The notes beneath the pieces were generated by a model. That model had not been told where the DNA came from, did no database searches, and was given only the letters and a program-made list of their open reading frames with translations. A DNA stretch of 64,000 bases from contig NZ_CP108494.1 of the NCBI RefSeq assembly GCF_041435435.1, positions 7,660,501-7,724,500 on the forward strand, written 5' to 3'. The stretch is from Streptomyces sp. NBC_01241 (GTDB lineage: Bacteria; Actinomycetota; Actinomycetes; Streptomycetales; Streptomycetaceae). The number at the start of each line of letters is the position of its first letter. The stretch's first letter is position 1. This document shows, one piece after another, positions 41,754-51,405 of the stretch. The position numbers and the translations under genes were made by a program.

Positions 41754-43247
41754 TCAGCGGTGGTCGTGAATCGTGTTCGTCGCCGCGATCTGCTTCCACG
41801 ACGCGGGCTGCGCGGGCCGAGCGGGAGCGCGCAACGCGTGCGCGTCGGCCGCTGCCGGGGCCTGGGGCCGCGTCGGTTGGTACAGCCAGGTGTCGAAGAA
41901 ACCGGCGAGCGGCTTGTGCGAGACCCGTTCCGCGTACGTCACGAAGTCCGCCACGCTCGCGTTCCCGTACGCGTGCTCGGCCGGCCAGCCCTTCAGCAAC
42001 GCGAAGAACGTCTCGTCACCCACCTCGTTGCGCAGCGCCTGGAGCGCCAGCGCACCCCGGTCGTAGACGGCCGCGTCGAACTGGTTGTCCGGGCCGGGGT
42101 CGCCGGGCTTCACCGTCCAGAAGGCGTCGTCCGCCGGGTGCTGGGCGTATGTGTAGTCCGCCAGCTCCTGCGCGGTGCCCTCGCCCTCCTTCTCCGACCA
42201 GAGCCACTGGCTGTACCGGGCGAAGCCCTCGTTGATCCAGATGTCCTTCCAGCCCTTGAGGGACACGCTGTCGCCGTACCACTGGTGCGCCAGCTCATGG
42301 ACGACGACGGAGACGTTCGCACCGTTCGCGAACTGCTTCGGGCTGTAGAACGGCCTGGTCTGGGTCTCCAGCGCGAACCCGCTCGTCACATTGGGGGAGT
42401 ACCCGCCGAGCGCGTCGAAGGGATACGGTCCGAAGACCTCCGTCAGCCACTCGGCGACCTCGGTGGTCCGCTCGATGCTGGCGCGTGCCGCACCGCCGTT
42501 GGCGCCGAGATCCCTGCTGTACGCATTGACGACCGGCAGCCCGTCCGACGTGGTGTCGGTGGTGATGTCGAACTTGCCGATGGCCAGCGTCGTCAGATAT
42601 GTCGCCTGCGGCTTCGTGGAGCGCCAGTTGTAGCGGGTCCAGCCGAGCTTCGAACTCTGCGACTGGAGCGTGCCGTTGCTGATCGCCTGGGTGCCGTCCG
42701 GCACGGACACCGAGATGTCGTACGTCGCCTTGTCGAGCGGGTGGTCGTTGCTGGGGAACCACCACGCGGCCGACTCCGGCTCCTGCGCGGCCACCGCGCC
42801 GTCCGGCGTACGGACCCAGGAGGTCCAGCCGTTGATCTTCACCTCCGACGGCTTTCCGGCGTACCGCACGACCACCGAGACGGCCTTGCCCTTGGCCAGC
42901 GCCGCCGCCGGGGTGATTTCGAGTTCCTGCTCGCCGCTCCTGGCGTAACCGGCCTTCTTGCCGTTCACCCGCACCTCGGAGACGTCCAGCCCGAAGTCGA
43001 GGTTGAATCGGGTGAGTTCCTGGGTGGCCGTGGCGAGGATCGTCGCCGTGCCCTCCAGCAGGTCGGTGGCGGGCTGGTACGTCAGCCGCAGGTCGTAGTG
43101 GGACACGTCGTAGCCGCCGTTGCCGCTGGCCGGGTAGTAGGGATCGCCGATGCCCGGGGCGCCCGCGGTGCCTTCGGCGGCCGAGGCCGGGATCGCCAGC
43201 AGCAGGGAGGCCGCGAGTGCGCTCGGGACGATGAATCTGCGGTGCAC
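41754..43247 (-). CDS. Secreted M1-family metallopeptidase
   Basis: A 497-residue gluzincin aminopeptidase-type enzyme. A signal peptide (LAASLLLAIPASA) precedes the beta-saddle domain. The catalytic domain has HELAHQWYGD (His317, Glu318, His321) and the third zinc ligand in WINEGFARYSQWLW. The usual GxMEN exopeptidase motif is replaced by GFALETQTRPFY, so N-terminal recognition rests on a Glu in a different context, as in other secreted Streptomyces members. The helical ERAP-like C-terminal domain is absent, consistent with this short subgroup. Confidence 0.92.
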   Translation of the reverse strand: MHRRFIVPSALAASLLLAIPASAAEGTAGAPGIGDPYYPASGNGGYDVSHYDLRLTYQPATDLLEGTATILATATQELTRFNLDFGLDVSEVRVNGKKAGYARSGEQELEITPAAALAKGKAVSVVVRYAGKPSEVKINGWTSWVRTPDGAVAAQEPESAAWWFPSNDHPLDKATYDISVSVPDGTQAISNGTLQSQSSKLGWTRYNWRSTKPQATYLTTLAIGKFDITTDTTSDGLPVVNAYSRDLGANGGAARASIERTTEVAEWLTEVFGPYPFDALGGYSPNVTSGFALETQTRPFYSPKQFANGANVSVVVHELAHQWYGDSVSLKGWKDIWINEGFARYSQWLWSEKEGEGTAQELADYTYAQHPADDAFWTVKPGDPGPDNQFDAAVYDRGALALQALRNEVGDETFFALLKGWPAEHAYGNASVADFVTYAERVSHKPLAGFFDTWLYQPTRPQAPAAADAHALRAPARPAQPASWKQIAATNTIHDHR

Positions 43248-43458
43248 GAATGCTCCAATTCGTCGGGGCGAAGGATCTTTCGAACCGTCACGTAGAGACT
43301 ATTCAGCGACCCCCGCATCAGTCGTGTCCATGACGGCTCCTGTCACACGATCGCCATTCGGCCGACATGACACAGGACAGTCCTTCCCGCATGGACACGT
43401 CATATGCATAGGCGATCGCCCCCTGTTGCACAGGAGTTGACCGGGGTACCTTCCGCCC

Positions 43459-45468
43459 ATGCCGACACGTACGCGGGGCACCCGCTTGACGTACAGATCG
43501 CTGGTGGTGGCGGCCGTCGCCGCCCTGATGGCAGTCCTGCTTTTACCAGTAGGTGCACAGGGCGCGAGCCCTCGGAAGAGCGGGCCCGTGGCGAGCGGGC
43601 CCCTGGAGAGCAGCCCGGTCTATTCGTACGAGAACGCCGTGCGCGAATCCGTCTGGGTCGACACCGGACTGGACGGCGACGGGAACGGCAGGAGCGACCG
43701 CGTCGCCGTCGACATCGTCCGGCCGGGCGAACCCGCCCAGCAGGGCCGGAAGATCCCCGTGATCATGGACGCCAGCCCGTACTACTCCTGCTGCGGCCGC
43801 GGCAACGAGAGCCAGCTCAAGACGTACGACGCCGACGGCCGGCCGGTCCGGTTCCCCCTGTACTACGACAACTACTTCGTGCCGCGCGGCTACGCGTTCG
43901 TCGCCGTCGATCTGGCCGGAACCAATCGCTCCGACGGCTGCGTCGACGTCGGCGGCCGCTCCGACGTGCAGTCCGCCAAGGCCGTCATCGACTGGCTGAA
44001 CGGCCGCGCCCGCGCTTACACCACCCGCACCGGCGGTGAACGCGCCACAGCCGGCTGGTCCGACGGGCGCACCGGAATGATCGGCAAGAGCTACGACGGC
44101 ACCATTGCCAACGGTGTGGCCGCGACCGGTGTGGACGGGCTGCGGACCATCGTGCCGATCGGCGCCATCTCCTCCTGGTACGACTACTACTTCGCCCAGG
44201 GCGCGCCCCTCTACGACAGCGGCCCCGACTGGCTCTCCGGCTACGTGGAGAGCCCCGGGGCACGCGACCGCTGCGCAGCCGTGCAGCAGCAACTCGTCGA
44301 CCAGGCGCCGCGCACCGGCGACCTCACGAAGCTGTGGAACGACCGCGACTACGTGAAGGACGCCCGAAAGGTGCGGGCCAGCGTCTTCGCCGTCCACGGC
44401 ATGCAGGACCTCAACGTCCGCACCAAGCACCTCGGCCAGTGGTGGGACGCCCTCGCGGACCAGGGCGTGGAGCGCAAGATCTGGCTCTCGCAGACCGGAC
44501 ACGTCGACCCGTTCGACTACCGGCGCGCCGAGTGGGTGAAGACGCTGCACCGCTGGTTCGACCACTATCTCCTCGGCTACGACAACGGCATCGACCGCGA
44601 ACCGATGGCCGACGTCGAACGGCACCCCGATCAGTGGTCCACCGACAGGGTCTGGCCGCCCCGCACCACGCACACCGCTACCGTGCGCCCCGGCCCCGGC
44701 GACGCGCCCGGCGTCGGCAGTCTCGGCCTGAAGCCCGCCCGCCCGGGCGCCACCGAGACGTTCACCGACGACCCGGCGCAGAGCGAGACGGAGTGGGCCG
44801 CAGACCTGGACCGGGCCACGAGCGCCAAGACGGGATTCCGCACCGCGCCGCTCACCCAGGACCTGCGACTGGCCGGATCCTCCACGGTGACCGTCACCGC
44901 CACCCCGACCACATCGACCGCCCATCTCTCCGCGGTCCTCGTGGACATCGGCCCCGACACCATCCGCGACTACGGCTCGTCCGGCGAAGGCATCACCACC
45001 CTCACCGACCGCACCTGCTGGGGCGCGAGCACCGCCGGGGACAGCTCCTGCTTCAAGGAGACCCGGGCCGAGGCGGCCGACGTCGACCGAACCGTCCTCA
45101 GCCGCGGCTGGGCCGACCTCGGCACCTACGCCTCCGCCGGACACGGCCGCCCCCTCACGCCGGGCAGGGCCTACACGATCACCATCGACCTCGCGGCCAC
45201 CGACCACGTCGTCCCGGCCGGCCACCGCCTCGCCCTGGTCGTCGCCGGCACCGACCGGGACCTCATCGACCCGCCGGACTCCACGCCGACGCTCACCCTC
45301 GACCTGGCCCGTACGTCCGCGAAGCTGCCGTTCACCGGCGGCACCGGAGCCTTCGTACGAGCCACCGCGGGTTCCGCACCCGCGACAGCCACCCCCCGCG
45401 CAGTCCACTCCGAGGGCGTGACGCCGCCGCGTCCCGCCCACCGCATCCCGGGAGGCAGCCGCTCATGA
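43459..45468 (+). CDS. Secreted X-Pro dipeptidyl-peptidase (S15/CocE-type)
   Basis: A 669-residue serine peptidase that releases X-Pro dipeptides. The signal peptide covers about residues 1-35. The alpha/beta hydrolase domain has the nucleophile in GKSYDGTIANGVAATG, an Asp in HGMQDLNVRTKHLGQWW and the His in SQTGHVDPFDY. The C-terminal PepX_C jelly roll starts near residue 440. Codon 29 is TTA (43543-43545) inside the signal peptide, so translation likely needs bldA tRNA. The -10-like TACCTT lies 6 bases before ATG. The stop overlaps the M14 gene by ATGA. Confidence 0.92.
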   Translation: MPTRTRGTRLTYRSLVVAAVAALMAVLLLPVGAQGASPRKSGPVASGPLESSPVYSYENAVRESVWVDTGLDGDGNGRSDRVAVDIVRPGEPAQQGRKIPVIMDASPYYSCCGRGNESQLKTYDADGRPVRFPLYYDNYFVPRGYAFVAVDLAGTNRSDGCVDVGGRSDVQSAKAVIDWLNGRARAYTTRTGGERATAGWSDGRTGMIGKSYDGTIANGVAATGVDGLRTIVPIGAISSWYDYYFAQGAPLYDSGPDWLSGYVESPGARDRCAAVQQQLVDQAPRTGDLTKLWNDRDYVKDARKVRASVFAVHGMQDLNVRTKHLGQWWDALADQGVERKIWLSQTGHVDPFDYRRAEWVKTLHRWFDHYLLGYDNGIDREPMADVERHPDQWSTDRVWPPRTTHTATVRPGPGDAPGVGSLGLKPARPGATETFTDDPAQSETEWAADLDRATSAKTGFRTAPLTQDLRLAGSSTVTVTATPTTSTAHLSAVLVDIGPDTIRDYGSSGEGITTLTDRTCWGASTAGDSSCFKETRAEAADVDRTVLSRGWADLGTYASAGHGRPLTPGRAYTITIDLAATDHVVPAGHRLALVVAGTDRDLIDPPDSTPTLTLDLARTSAKLPFTGGTGAFVRATAGSAPATATPRAVHSEGVTPPRPAHRIPGGSRS

Positions 45469-46778
45469 CACCCCGTATCCCGACCGCCCGCGGCCCGGTC
45501 CGCCGCAACCTCGTCCTGACGGCAGCCGCCGCCGTCCTGGCCGTACCCCTGATCACCATGCCCGCCCAGGCCGCGCACACCGAGCCCCGGCCCCGTACCG
45601 GCTTCGAGACCAGCAACGGGGCCCGGTGGACCGGCCAGCCGGAGGAACAGTCCTTCCTGGCCGCCGTCGACCGGGGCAGCGACCGGGTCTCCGTCGACCG
45701 GATCGGCACGACGAAACAGGGCCGCCCGCTCCAGCTCGTCCGGATCGGAAACCAACACGCCAACGCGAACACGATGCTGCTGATCTGCAGTCAGCACGGC
45801 AACGAACCGTCGGGCCGCGAAGCGTGCCTGACGACCATTCGCGATCTGGCCTACGCCCAGGACCCCTCGACTCGCGCCTTCCTCTCCCGTACGAACGTCC
45901 TCGTCGTGCCCACCGCCAACCCCGACGGACGCGCCGCGAACACCCGCGGCAACTCCGACGGCGTCGACATCAACCGCGACCACATCGCGCTGCAGACCGC
46001 CGAGGGCCGCGCCATGGCGGCGGTCGTCCGCGACCGGAAGCCCGATGTGATCTACGACCTGCACGAGTACGGCGCCACCCCGCCGTACTACGACAAGGAC
46101 CTCTTCGTCCTGTGGCCCCGTAACCTCAACGTCTCCGACCGGGTGCACGGCGAATCGCAGACCCTCGCCCAGAGCTATGTGCGGCCCACCGCCGCGGAGG
46201 CCGGCTACAGCAGTGGCCTCTACGGCATCTGGACCGACCCCGTCACCGGCGACCCGATCAAGCAGACCGCGGGCGACGGACAGGAACGCATCCTGCGCAA
46301 CACCTCCGGCATCAAGCACGCCGTCGGCCTGCTCATCGAATCCCGCGTCGACGCACTCACCGCCGCCGAGAAGGCCGACCCGGCACTCAACAGCCGACGC
46401 CGAGTCAATTCCCAACTCGTCGCGCTCGACGGCCTGTTCGCCTTCACCGACGAACACCGCGGCGCGATCGTCGCCGCCACCGCCGCATCCCGGGCCGCGG
46501 GATTCAAGGACCGCGGCCCGGTCTTTCTCGGCGGCGCCGACAACGAGGCACCCGAAGCCGGCCAAGTCCTTCAGGACCCGCCGTGCGGATACCGGCTCAC
46601 CAAGGACCAGTTCGACGACGTCAAGGACGAACTCGCCCTGCACGGTGTCACCTCCCGGCGCGACGGTGACGGAGCGTACGTACCGCTGCGGCAGTCGGCC
46701 CGCAATCTGATCCCGCTCCTCCTGGACGAGCGGGCGACCTATCACCTCACAAGCGGGCAGGCCGATACCTCTTGCTGA
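45465..46778 (+). CDS. Secreted M14-family zinc carboxypeptidase
   Basis: A 437-residue zinc peptidase translationally coupled to the X-Pro peptidase (ATGA overlap, GGGAGG ribosome site). After a Tat/Sec-like signal (ARGPVRRNLVLTAAAAVLAV) the M14 domain shows the zinc ligands in SQHGNEPSGREA (H-x-x-E), then NPDGRAANTRGNSDGVDINR and IYDLHEYGATPP with the third ligand His. The C-terminal Glu region lies in HAVGLLIESRVD. The pairing suggests joint extracellular peptide degradation under bldA control through the first gene. Confidence 0.92.
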   Translation: MTPRIPTARGPVRRNLVLTAAAAVLAVPLITMPAQAAHTEPRPRTGFETSNGARWTGQPEEQSFLAAVDRGSDRVSVDRIGTTKQGRPLQLVRIGNQHANANTMLLICSQHGNEPSGREACLTTIRDLAYAQDPSTRAFLSRTNVLVVPTANPDGRAANTRGNSDGVDINRDHIALQTAEGRAMAAVVRDRKPDVIYDLHEYGATPPYYDKDLFVLWPRNLNVSDRVHGESQTLAQSYVRPTAAEAGYSSGLYGIWTDPVTGDPIKQTAGDGQERILRNTSGIKHAVGLLIESRVDALTAAEKADPALNSRRRVNSQLVALDGLFAFTDEHRGAIVAATAASRAAGFKDRGPVFLGGADNEAPEAGQVLQDPPCGYRLTKDQFDDVKDELALHGVTSRRDGDGAYVPLRQSARNLIPLLLDERATYHLTSGQADTSC

Positions 46779-47047
46779 TTTCATGAGGCGAGCGCCACGT
46801 ACGGCACCGGCTACGGAGAGTGATGCATCGGTTCCGTGGAAGGTGCCGTCCGTGCCGCTGGCCGCACAGAGAACGGGCGGCCGGGGAGATCTGCCGGTGA
46901 CGGCGGACCTCCCCTGCCACCCGACGCGGTACCGGTACCAGCGCTGGGCCCGGGACCGCCGCTGGGCCCGGTACCCGCGCCGGTGCTGGTACCGGTGCCG
47001 GGCTGATCCCAGGCCGGTCCCGGCGGCCGATTAGGATCGGCACCCTG

Positions 47048-48685
47048 ATGACTGCCACTCTCGTTGCCAAGGACCTCGCCGCCGGACACGGCGACCGCAC
47101 ACTCTTCGCCGGACTCGACCTCGTCGTCGCGCCCGGTGACGTGATCGGTCTCGTCGGAGTCAACGGGGCCGGTAAATCGTCCCTGCTCCGGCTGCTCGCC
47201 GGGCTCGACCGGCCGGAGGAGGGCGAGCTGCGGCTCTCCCCGCCCACCGCCACCGTCGGCCACCTCCCGCAGGAGCCGGAGCGGCGTCCGCGGGAGACCG
47301 TGCGCGAATTCTTGGCCCGCCGTACCGGCGTCGCCGACGCCCAGTCCGCGATGGACACCGCCACGCAGGCTCTCGTCGACGGGGCGCCGGGCGCGGACGA
47401 CGCGTACTCCGAGACGCTGGAGCGCTGGCTGGCGCTCGGCGGCGCGGACCTGGACGAGCGCGCCGAGGAGGTTGCCGCCGACCTCGGCCTGACCGTCGGC
47501 CTCGACCTGCCGATGACCGCGCTCTCCGGCGGCCAGGCGGCCCGCGCGGGCCTGGCTTCCCTCCTGCTCTCCCGCTACGACGTCTTCCTGCTCGACGAGC
47601 CCACCAACGACCTCGACCTGGACGGCCTCGAGCGGCTGGAGCGCTACGTCTGCGGACTGCGCGCGGGCACGGTCGTCATCAGTCACGACCGCGAATTCCT
47701 GATGCGTACGGTCACCAAGGTCCTCGAACTGGACCTGGCCCAGCAGCAGATCAACCTCTACGGCGGTGGGTACGCCGCCTACCTGGAGGAGCGAGACAGG
47801 GCGCGCAGGCATGCCCGCGAGGACTTCGAGGAGTACGCCGACAAGCGCGCCGCCCTCGAAGGGCGCGCCCACATGCAGCGCTCCTGGATGGACAAGGGTG
47901 TCAAGAACGCCCGCCGCAAGGCGACCGACAACGACAAGAACAGCCGCAAGCTCCGCAGCGAGTCCAGCGAGAAACAGGCCGCGAAGGCCAGGCAGACCCA
48001 GCGCATGATCGAGCGGCTCGATGTCGTCGACGAGCCGCGCAAGGAGTGGGAACTGCGGATGGAGATCGCCACCGCACCCCGCTCCGGCTCGGTCGTCGCC
48101 ACCCTGCGCGAAGCCAGGGTCACACGCGGTGACTTCGGCTTCGGCCCGGCCTCGCTGCAGATCGACTGGGCGGACCGGGTCGCCATCACCGGCGCCAACG
48201 GTGCGGGCAAGTCCACCCTCCTCGCCGCACTCCTGGGCCGCCTCCCGCTGGACGCCGGGCAGGCGACGCTCGGCTCGGGCGTCGTGGTCGGAGAGGTGGA
48301 CCAGGCGCGCAAGCTGTTCCACGGCTCCGAATCGCTCCTGGAGGCGTTCTGCGCGGCCGTCCCCGACACCGAACCGGCCGAAGTCCGCACACTGCTCGCC
48401 AAGTTCGGCCTGCGCGCGGACCATGTGATGCGTCCCGCGACCACGCTCTCGCCCGGCGAACGCACCAGGGCCGCGCTCGCCCTGCTCCAGGGCCGGGGCG
48501 TCAACCTCCTCGTCCTCGACGAGCCGACGAACCACCTCGATCTGCCCGCGATCGAGCAGCTGGAATCGGCGCTGGACTCGTACACGGGGACGCTGCTGCT
48601 GGTCACGCACGACCGGCGCATGCTGGAGGCGGTACGGACGACACGGCGCGTCGAGGTGGCGGACGGCAAGGTTACGGAGCTGTGA
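47048..48685 (+). CDS. ABC-F family ATP-binding protein
   Basis: A 545-residue soluble protein with two ABC ATPase domains and no membrane segment. Domain 1: Walker A GVNGAGKSS, signature LSGGQAARAGLA, Walker B VFLLDEPTND. The linker (about 240-330) is highly charged, with KNARRKATDNDKNSRKLRSE. Domain 2: Walker A GANGAGKST, signature LSPGERTRAALAL, Walker B LLVLDEPTNHLDL. ABC-F proteins act on the ribosome in translation or antibiotic protection. The subclass cannot be set by eye. TAGGAT (47032-47037) is a likely -10, ten bases before ATG 47048. Confidence 0.93.
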   Translation: MTATLVAKDLAAGHGDRTLFAGLDLVVAPGDVIGLVGVNGAGKSSLLRLLAGLDRPEEGELRLSPPTATVGHLPQEPERRPRETVREFLARRTGVADAQSAMDTATQALVDGAPGADDAYSETLERWLALGGADLDERAEEVAADLGLTVGLDLPMTALSGGQAARAGLASLLLSRYDVFLLDEPTNDLDLDGLERLERYVCGLRAGTVVISHDREFLMRTVTKVLELDLAQQQINLYGGGYAAYLEERDRARRHAREDFEEYADKRAALEGRAHMQRSWMDKGVKNARRKATDNDKNSRKLRSESSEKQAAKARQTQRMIERLDVVDEPRKEWELRMEIATAPRSGSVVATLREARVTRGDFGFGPASLQIDWADRVAITGANGAGKSTLLAALLGRLPLDAGQATLGSGVVVGEVDQARKLFHGSESLLEAFCAAVPDTEPAEVRTLLAKFGLRADHVMRPATTLSPGERTRAALALLQGRGVNLLVLDEPTNHLDLPAIEQLESALDSYTGTLLLVTHDRRMLEAVRTTRRVEVADGKVTEL

Positions 48686-48774
48686 GGGTGCCGGGGCAGC
48701 GCCCCGGACTCCTTCCGGCATGTCCGGCCCGTCCGGCGTTCGAGGACGTCTTTTGAGCCTCTCCGGCGCGTGAG

Positions 48775-48811
48775 GAGCGGGTTCCGGGGGCGGGGCCCCC
48801 GGAACCCGCTC
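48775..48811. terminator. Perfect 17-bp hairpin, bidirectional terminator
   Basis: Arms 48775-48791 and 48795-48811 are exact complements around GGG. The preceding TCCGGCG...GAGGA motifs (about 48732 and 48762) and this GC hairpin resemble an intergenic sequence common in Streptomyces. It separates the convergent ABC-F and tex genes. Confidence 0.82.
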
Positions 48812-48822
48812 CCGCCCCGACA

Positions 48823-51261
48823 TCAGCCCCTCTTGCCGCCCTGCTTCGGATCCGTCAGCCCGGCCCGCCGCAACGCATCCGCCATCGCACTGTTCACCGG
48901 TGCGGGCGCCGGACGAGCGGAGCCGCCCCCACCGCCGCCACCGCGCCGGTCACGCTCCTGACCACCCTGCCCCTGCCCCTGGCGCTGCCGCGGCGGCCGG
49001 CCGGCCTTGCCATTTCCTTGACCGCCCCGCTCGCCCCGTTCGGACCGCTCCCGCCTTGGCCCGCCGCCCTGGGGCGTGTCCCCCGTCGACGCCTCGTCGT
49101 CCAGCCGCAGCGTGAGCGAGATCCGCTTCCGCGGAATGTCGACGTCCATGACCTTGACCTTCACGATGTCGCCCGGCTTCACGACATCCCTCGGGTCCTT
49201 CACGAACGTGCGCGACATCGCCGACACGTGCACCAGACCGTCCTGGTGCACACCGATGTCCACGAACGCGCCGAACGCCGCGACATTGGTGACGACACCC
49301 TCCAGGACCATCCCGGACGCCAGATCACCGATCTTCTCGACGCCCTCCTTGAAGGTGGCGGTCTTGAACGCGGGACGCGGGTCGCGTCCCGGCTTCTCCA
49401 GCTCCTTCAGGATGTCGGTGACCGTCGGCAGACCGAACTTCTCGTTCACGAACTCGTCGGCCCGCAGCGACCGCAGCACGCTCGTGTTGCCGATCAGTGA
49501 GGCGACGTCACCGCCCGTCCGCTTCACCATCGCCCGCACCACCGGGTACGCCTCCGGGTGCACGCTCGACGCGTCCAGCGGGTCGTCGCCCCGGATGCGC
49601 AGAAAGCCCGCGCACTGCTCGTACGCCTTCGGGCCCAGCCGCGCCACGTCCTTGAGCGACTTCCGCGAACGGAAGGGCCCGTTCGCGTCACGGTGCGCCA
49701 CGATGTTCTCGGCGAGCCCCGAGCCGATCCCCGAAACCCGCGAAAGCAGCGGCGCCGACGCGGTGTTGACGTCCACGCCGACACCGTTCACGCAGTCCTC
49801 GACGACCGCGTCCAGCGAGCGCGACAGCTTCACCTCGGACAGGTCGTGCTGGTACTGGCCCACACCGATCGACTTCGGGTCGATCTTCACCAGCTCGGCG
49901 AGAGGGTCCTGAAGGCGTCGCGCGATCGAGACGGCGCCGCGCAACGACACGTCCATGTCGGGGAGTTCCTGCGACGCGAACGCCGAAGCCGAGTACACCG
50001 ACGCGCCCGCCTCCGACACCATCACCTTGGTGAGCTTCAACTCGGGGTGTTTGTCGATGAGTTCACCGGCGAGCTTGTCGGTCTCGCGGGAGGCCGTGCC
50101 ATTGCCGATCGCGATCAGGTCGACGTCGTGGGCCTTCGACAGTTGCTCCAGCCTGGCCAGCGCCTGGTCCCATTTGTTCGCCGGGACGTGCGGGTGGATG
50201 ACATCCGTCGCGACGACCTTGCCGGTCGCGTCGACGACGGCGACCTTCACACCCGTACGGAAACCGGGGTCGAGCCCCAGCGTGGCCCGCGTCCCGGCCG
50301 GCGCGGCGAGCAGCAGATCGCGCAGGTTCGACGCGAAGACCCGTACCGCCTCGTCCTCCGCCGCCGTGCGCAGCCGCAGCCGCAGATCGATGCCGAGATG
50401 CACCAGGATCCGGGTCCGCCAGGCCCAGCGCACCGTGTCGGCGAGCCATTTGTCGCCGGGGCGGCCTCGGTCGCTCACCCCGAAGCGCCGGGCGACCATG
50501 TTCTCGTACGCCGACGGGCCGGGAGTCTCGGACGGCTCCTCCGGCTCCAGGACCAGGTCGAGGACGTCCTCCTTCTCGCCCCGAAGCATCGCGAGCACCC
50601 GGTGCGAGGGCAGCGCGGTGAACGGCTCGGCGAAGTCGAAGTAGTCGGCGAACTTCGCCCCCGCCTCCTCCTTGCCGTCCCGTACCTTGGCGGCCAGCCG
50701 CCCGCGCGACCACATGCGTTCACGCAGCTCACCGATCAGATCGGCGTCCTCCGAGAACCGCTCGGTGAGGATGGCGCGGGCCCCCTCCAGCGCCGCCGCA
50801 CCGTCCGCGACGCCCTTGTCGGCGCCGACGAAGTCGGCGGCAGCGGCCAGCGGTTCCACCGAGGGGTCGCCGAGCAGACCGTCCGCAAGCGGTTCGAGCC
50901 CCGCCTCCCTGGCGATCTGCGCCTTCGTGCGCCGCTTGGGCTTGAACGGCAGATAGACGTCCTCAAGGCGCGCCTTCGTGTCGGCGGCCCGGATCTGCGC
51001 CTCCAGCGCGTCGTCGAGCTTGCCCTGCTCGCGTACCGAGTCGAGGATCGCCGTACGGCGGTCCTCCAGCTCCCGCAGATACCGCAGCCGCTCCTCGAGC
51101 GTGCGCAGCTGCGCGTCGTCGAGCATCTCGGTCGCTTCCTTGCGGTAGCGGGCGATGAACGGCACGGTCGACCCGCCGTCGAGCAGCTCGACGGCCGCCT
51201 TCACCTGCCGCTCGCGTACGCCGAGTTCCTCGGCGATCCTGCCTTCGATGGACGTCGTCAC
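48823..51261 (-). CDS. tex: Tex-type RNA-binding transcription accessory protein
   Basis: An 812-residue Tex protein. The start is GTG 51261 (VTTSIEGRIAEELGVRERQV); longer frames upstream are not family-like. It has an N-terminal helical region with STVPFIARYRKEATEMLDD and YLPFKPKRRTKAQIAREAGL. A YqgF-like domain follows (LGLDPGFRTGVKVAVVD), then helix-hairpin-helix repeats (LLSRVSGIGSGLAENIV) and an S1 domain (about 655-725, GVVTNVAAFGAFVDIGVHQD). The last 90 residues are a low-complexity Gly/Arg/Gln RGG-like tail. Tex binds RNA and associates with transcription and RNA decay. Three 9-bp tandem repeats lie in its leader. Confidence 0.95.
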   Translation of the reverse strand: MTTSIEGRIAEELGVRERQVKAAVELLDGGSTVPFIARYRKEATEMLDDAQLRTLEERLRYLRELEDRRTAILDSVREQGKLDDALEAQIRAADTKARLEDVYLPFKPKRRTKAQIAREAGLEPLADGLLGDPSVEPLAAAADFVGADKGVADGAAALEGARAILTERFSEDADLIGELRERMWSRGRLAAKVRDGKEEAGAKFADYFDFAEPFTALPSHRVLAMLRGEKEDVLDLVLEPEEPSETPGPSAYENMVARRFGVSDRGRPGDKWLADTVRWAWRTRILVHLGIDLRLRLRTAAEDEAVRVFASNLRDLLLAAPAGTRATLGLDPGFRTGVKVAVVDATGKVVATDVIHPHVPANKWDQALARLEQLSKAHDVDLIAIGNGTASRETDKLAGELIDKHPELKLTKVMVSEAGASVYSASAFASQELPDMDVSLRGAVSIARRLQDPLAELVKIDPKSIGVGQYQHDLSEVKLSRSLDAVVEDCVNGVGVDVNTASAPLLSRVSGIGSGLAENIVAHRDANGPFRSRKSLKDVARLGPKAYEQCAGFLRIRGDDPLDASSVHPEAYPVVRAMVKRTGGDVASLIGNTSVLRSLRADEFVNEKFGLPTVTDILKELEKPGRDPRPAFKTATFKEGVEKIGDLASGMVLEGVVTNVAAFGAFVDIGVHQDGLVHVSAMSRTFVKDPRDVVKPGDIVKVKVMDVDIPRKRISLTLRLDDEASTGDTPQGGGPRRERSERGERGGQGNGKAGRPPRQRQGQGQGGQERDRRGGGGGGGSARPAPAPVNSAMADALRRAGLTDPKQGGKRG

Positions 51262-51284
51262 GGTTCTACCGACTCGCCTTCTCG

Positions 51285-51311
51285 TACTGGCTGTACTGGC
51301 TCTACTGGCTG
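51285..51311. repeat. Three tandem 9-bp repeats in the tex upstream region
   Basis: TACTGGCTG, TACTGGCTC and TACTGGCTG at 51285, 51294 and 51303 follow each other without gaps. They lie 23-50 bases upstream of the tex GTG, in promoter or leader position. Confidence 0.8.
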
Positions 51312-51405
51312 TGCTTGCCGGGGCGGGGCCCCTTCGCCTGCATTGTGCCGGGTGGTCGGGCGCCGTGTCGCCCGGCCACCCCACCCGACCGCGAACCGGT
51401 GTCGC

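Noticed and set aside
46779..47047. GC-rich short inverted repeats between the M14 and ABC-F genes as a riboswitch
   Set aside because: The CCGG/GGTACC-rich repeats are low-complexity; no known riboswitch consensus was recognised, and the -10 element of the ABC-F gene lies downstream of them.
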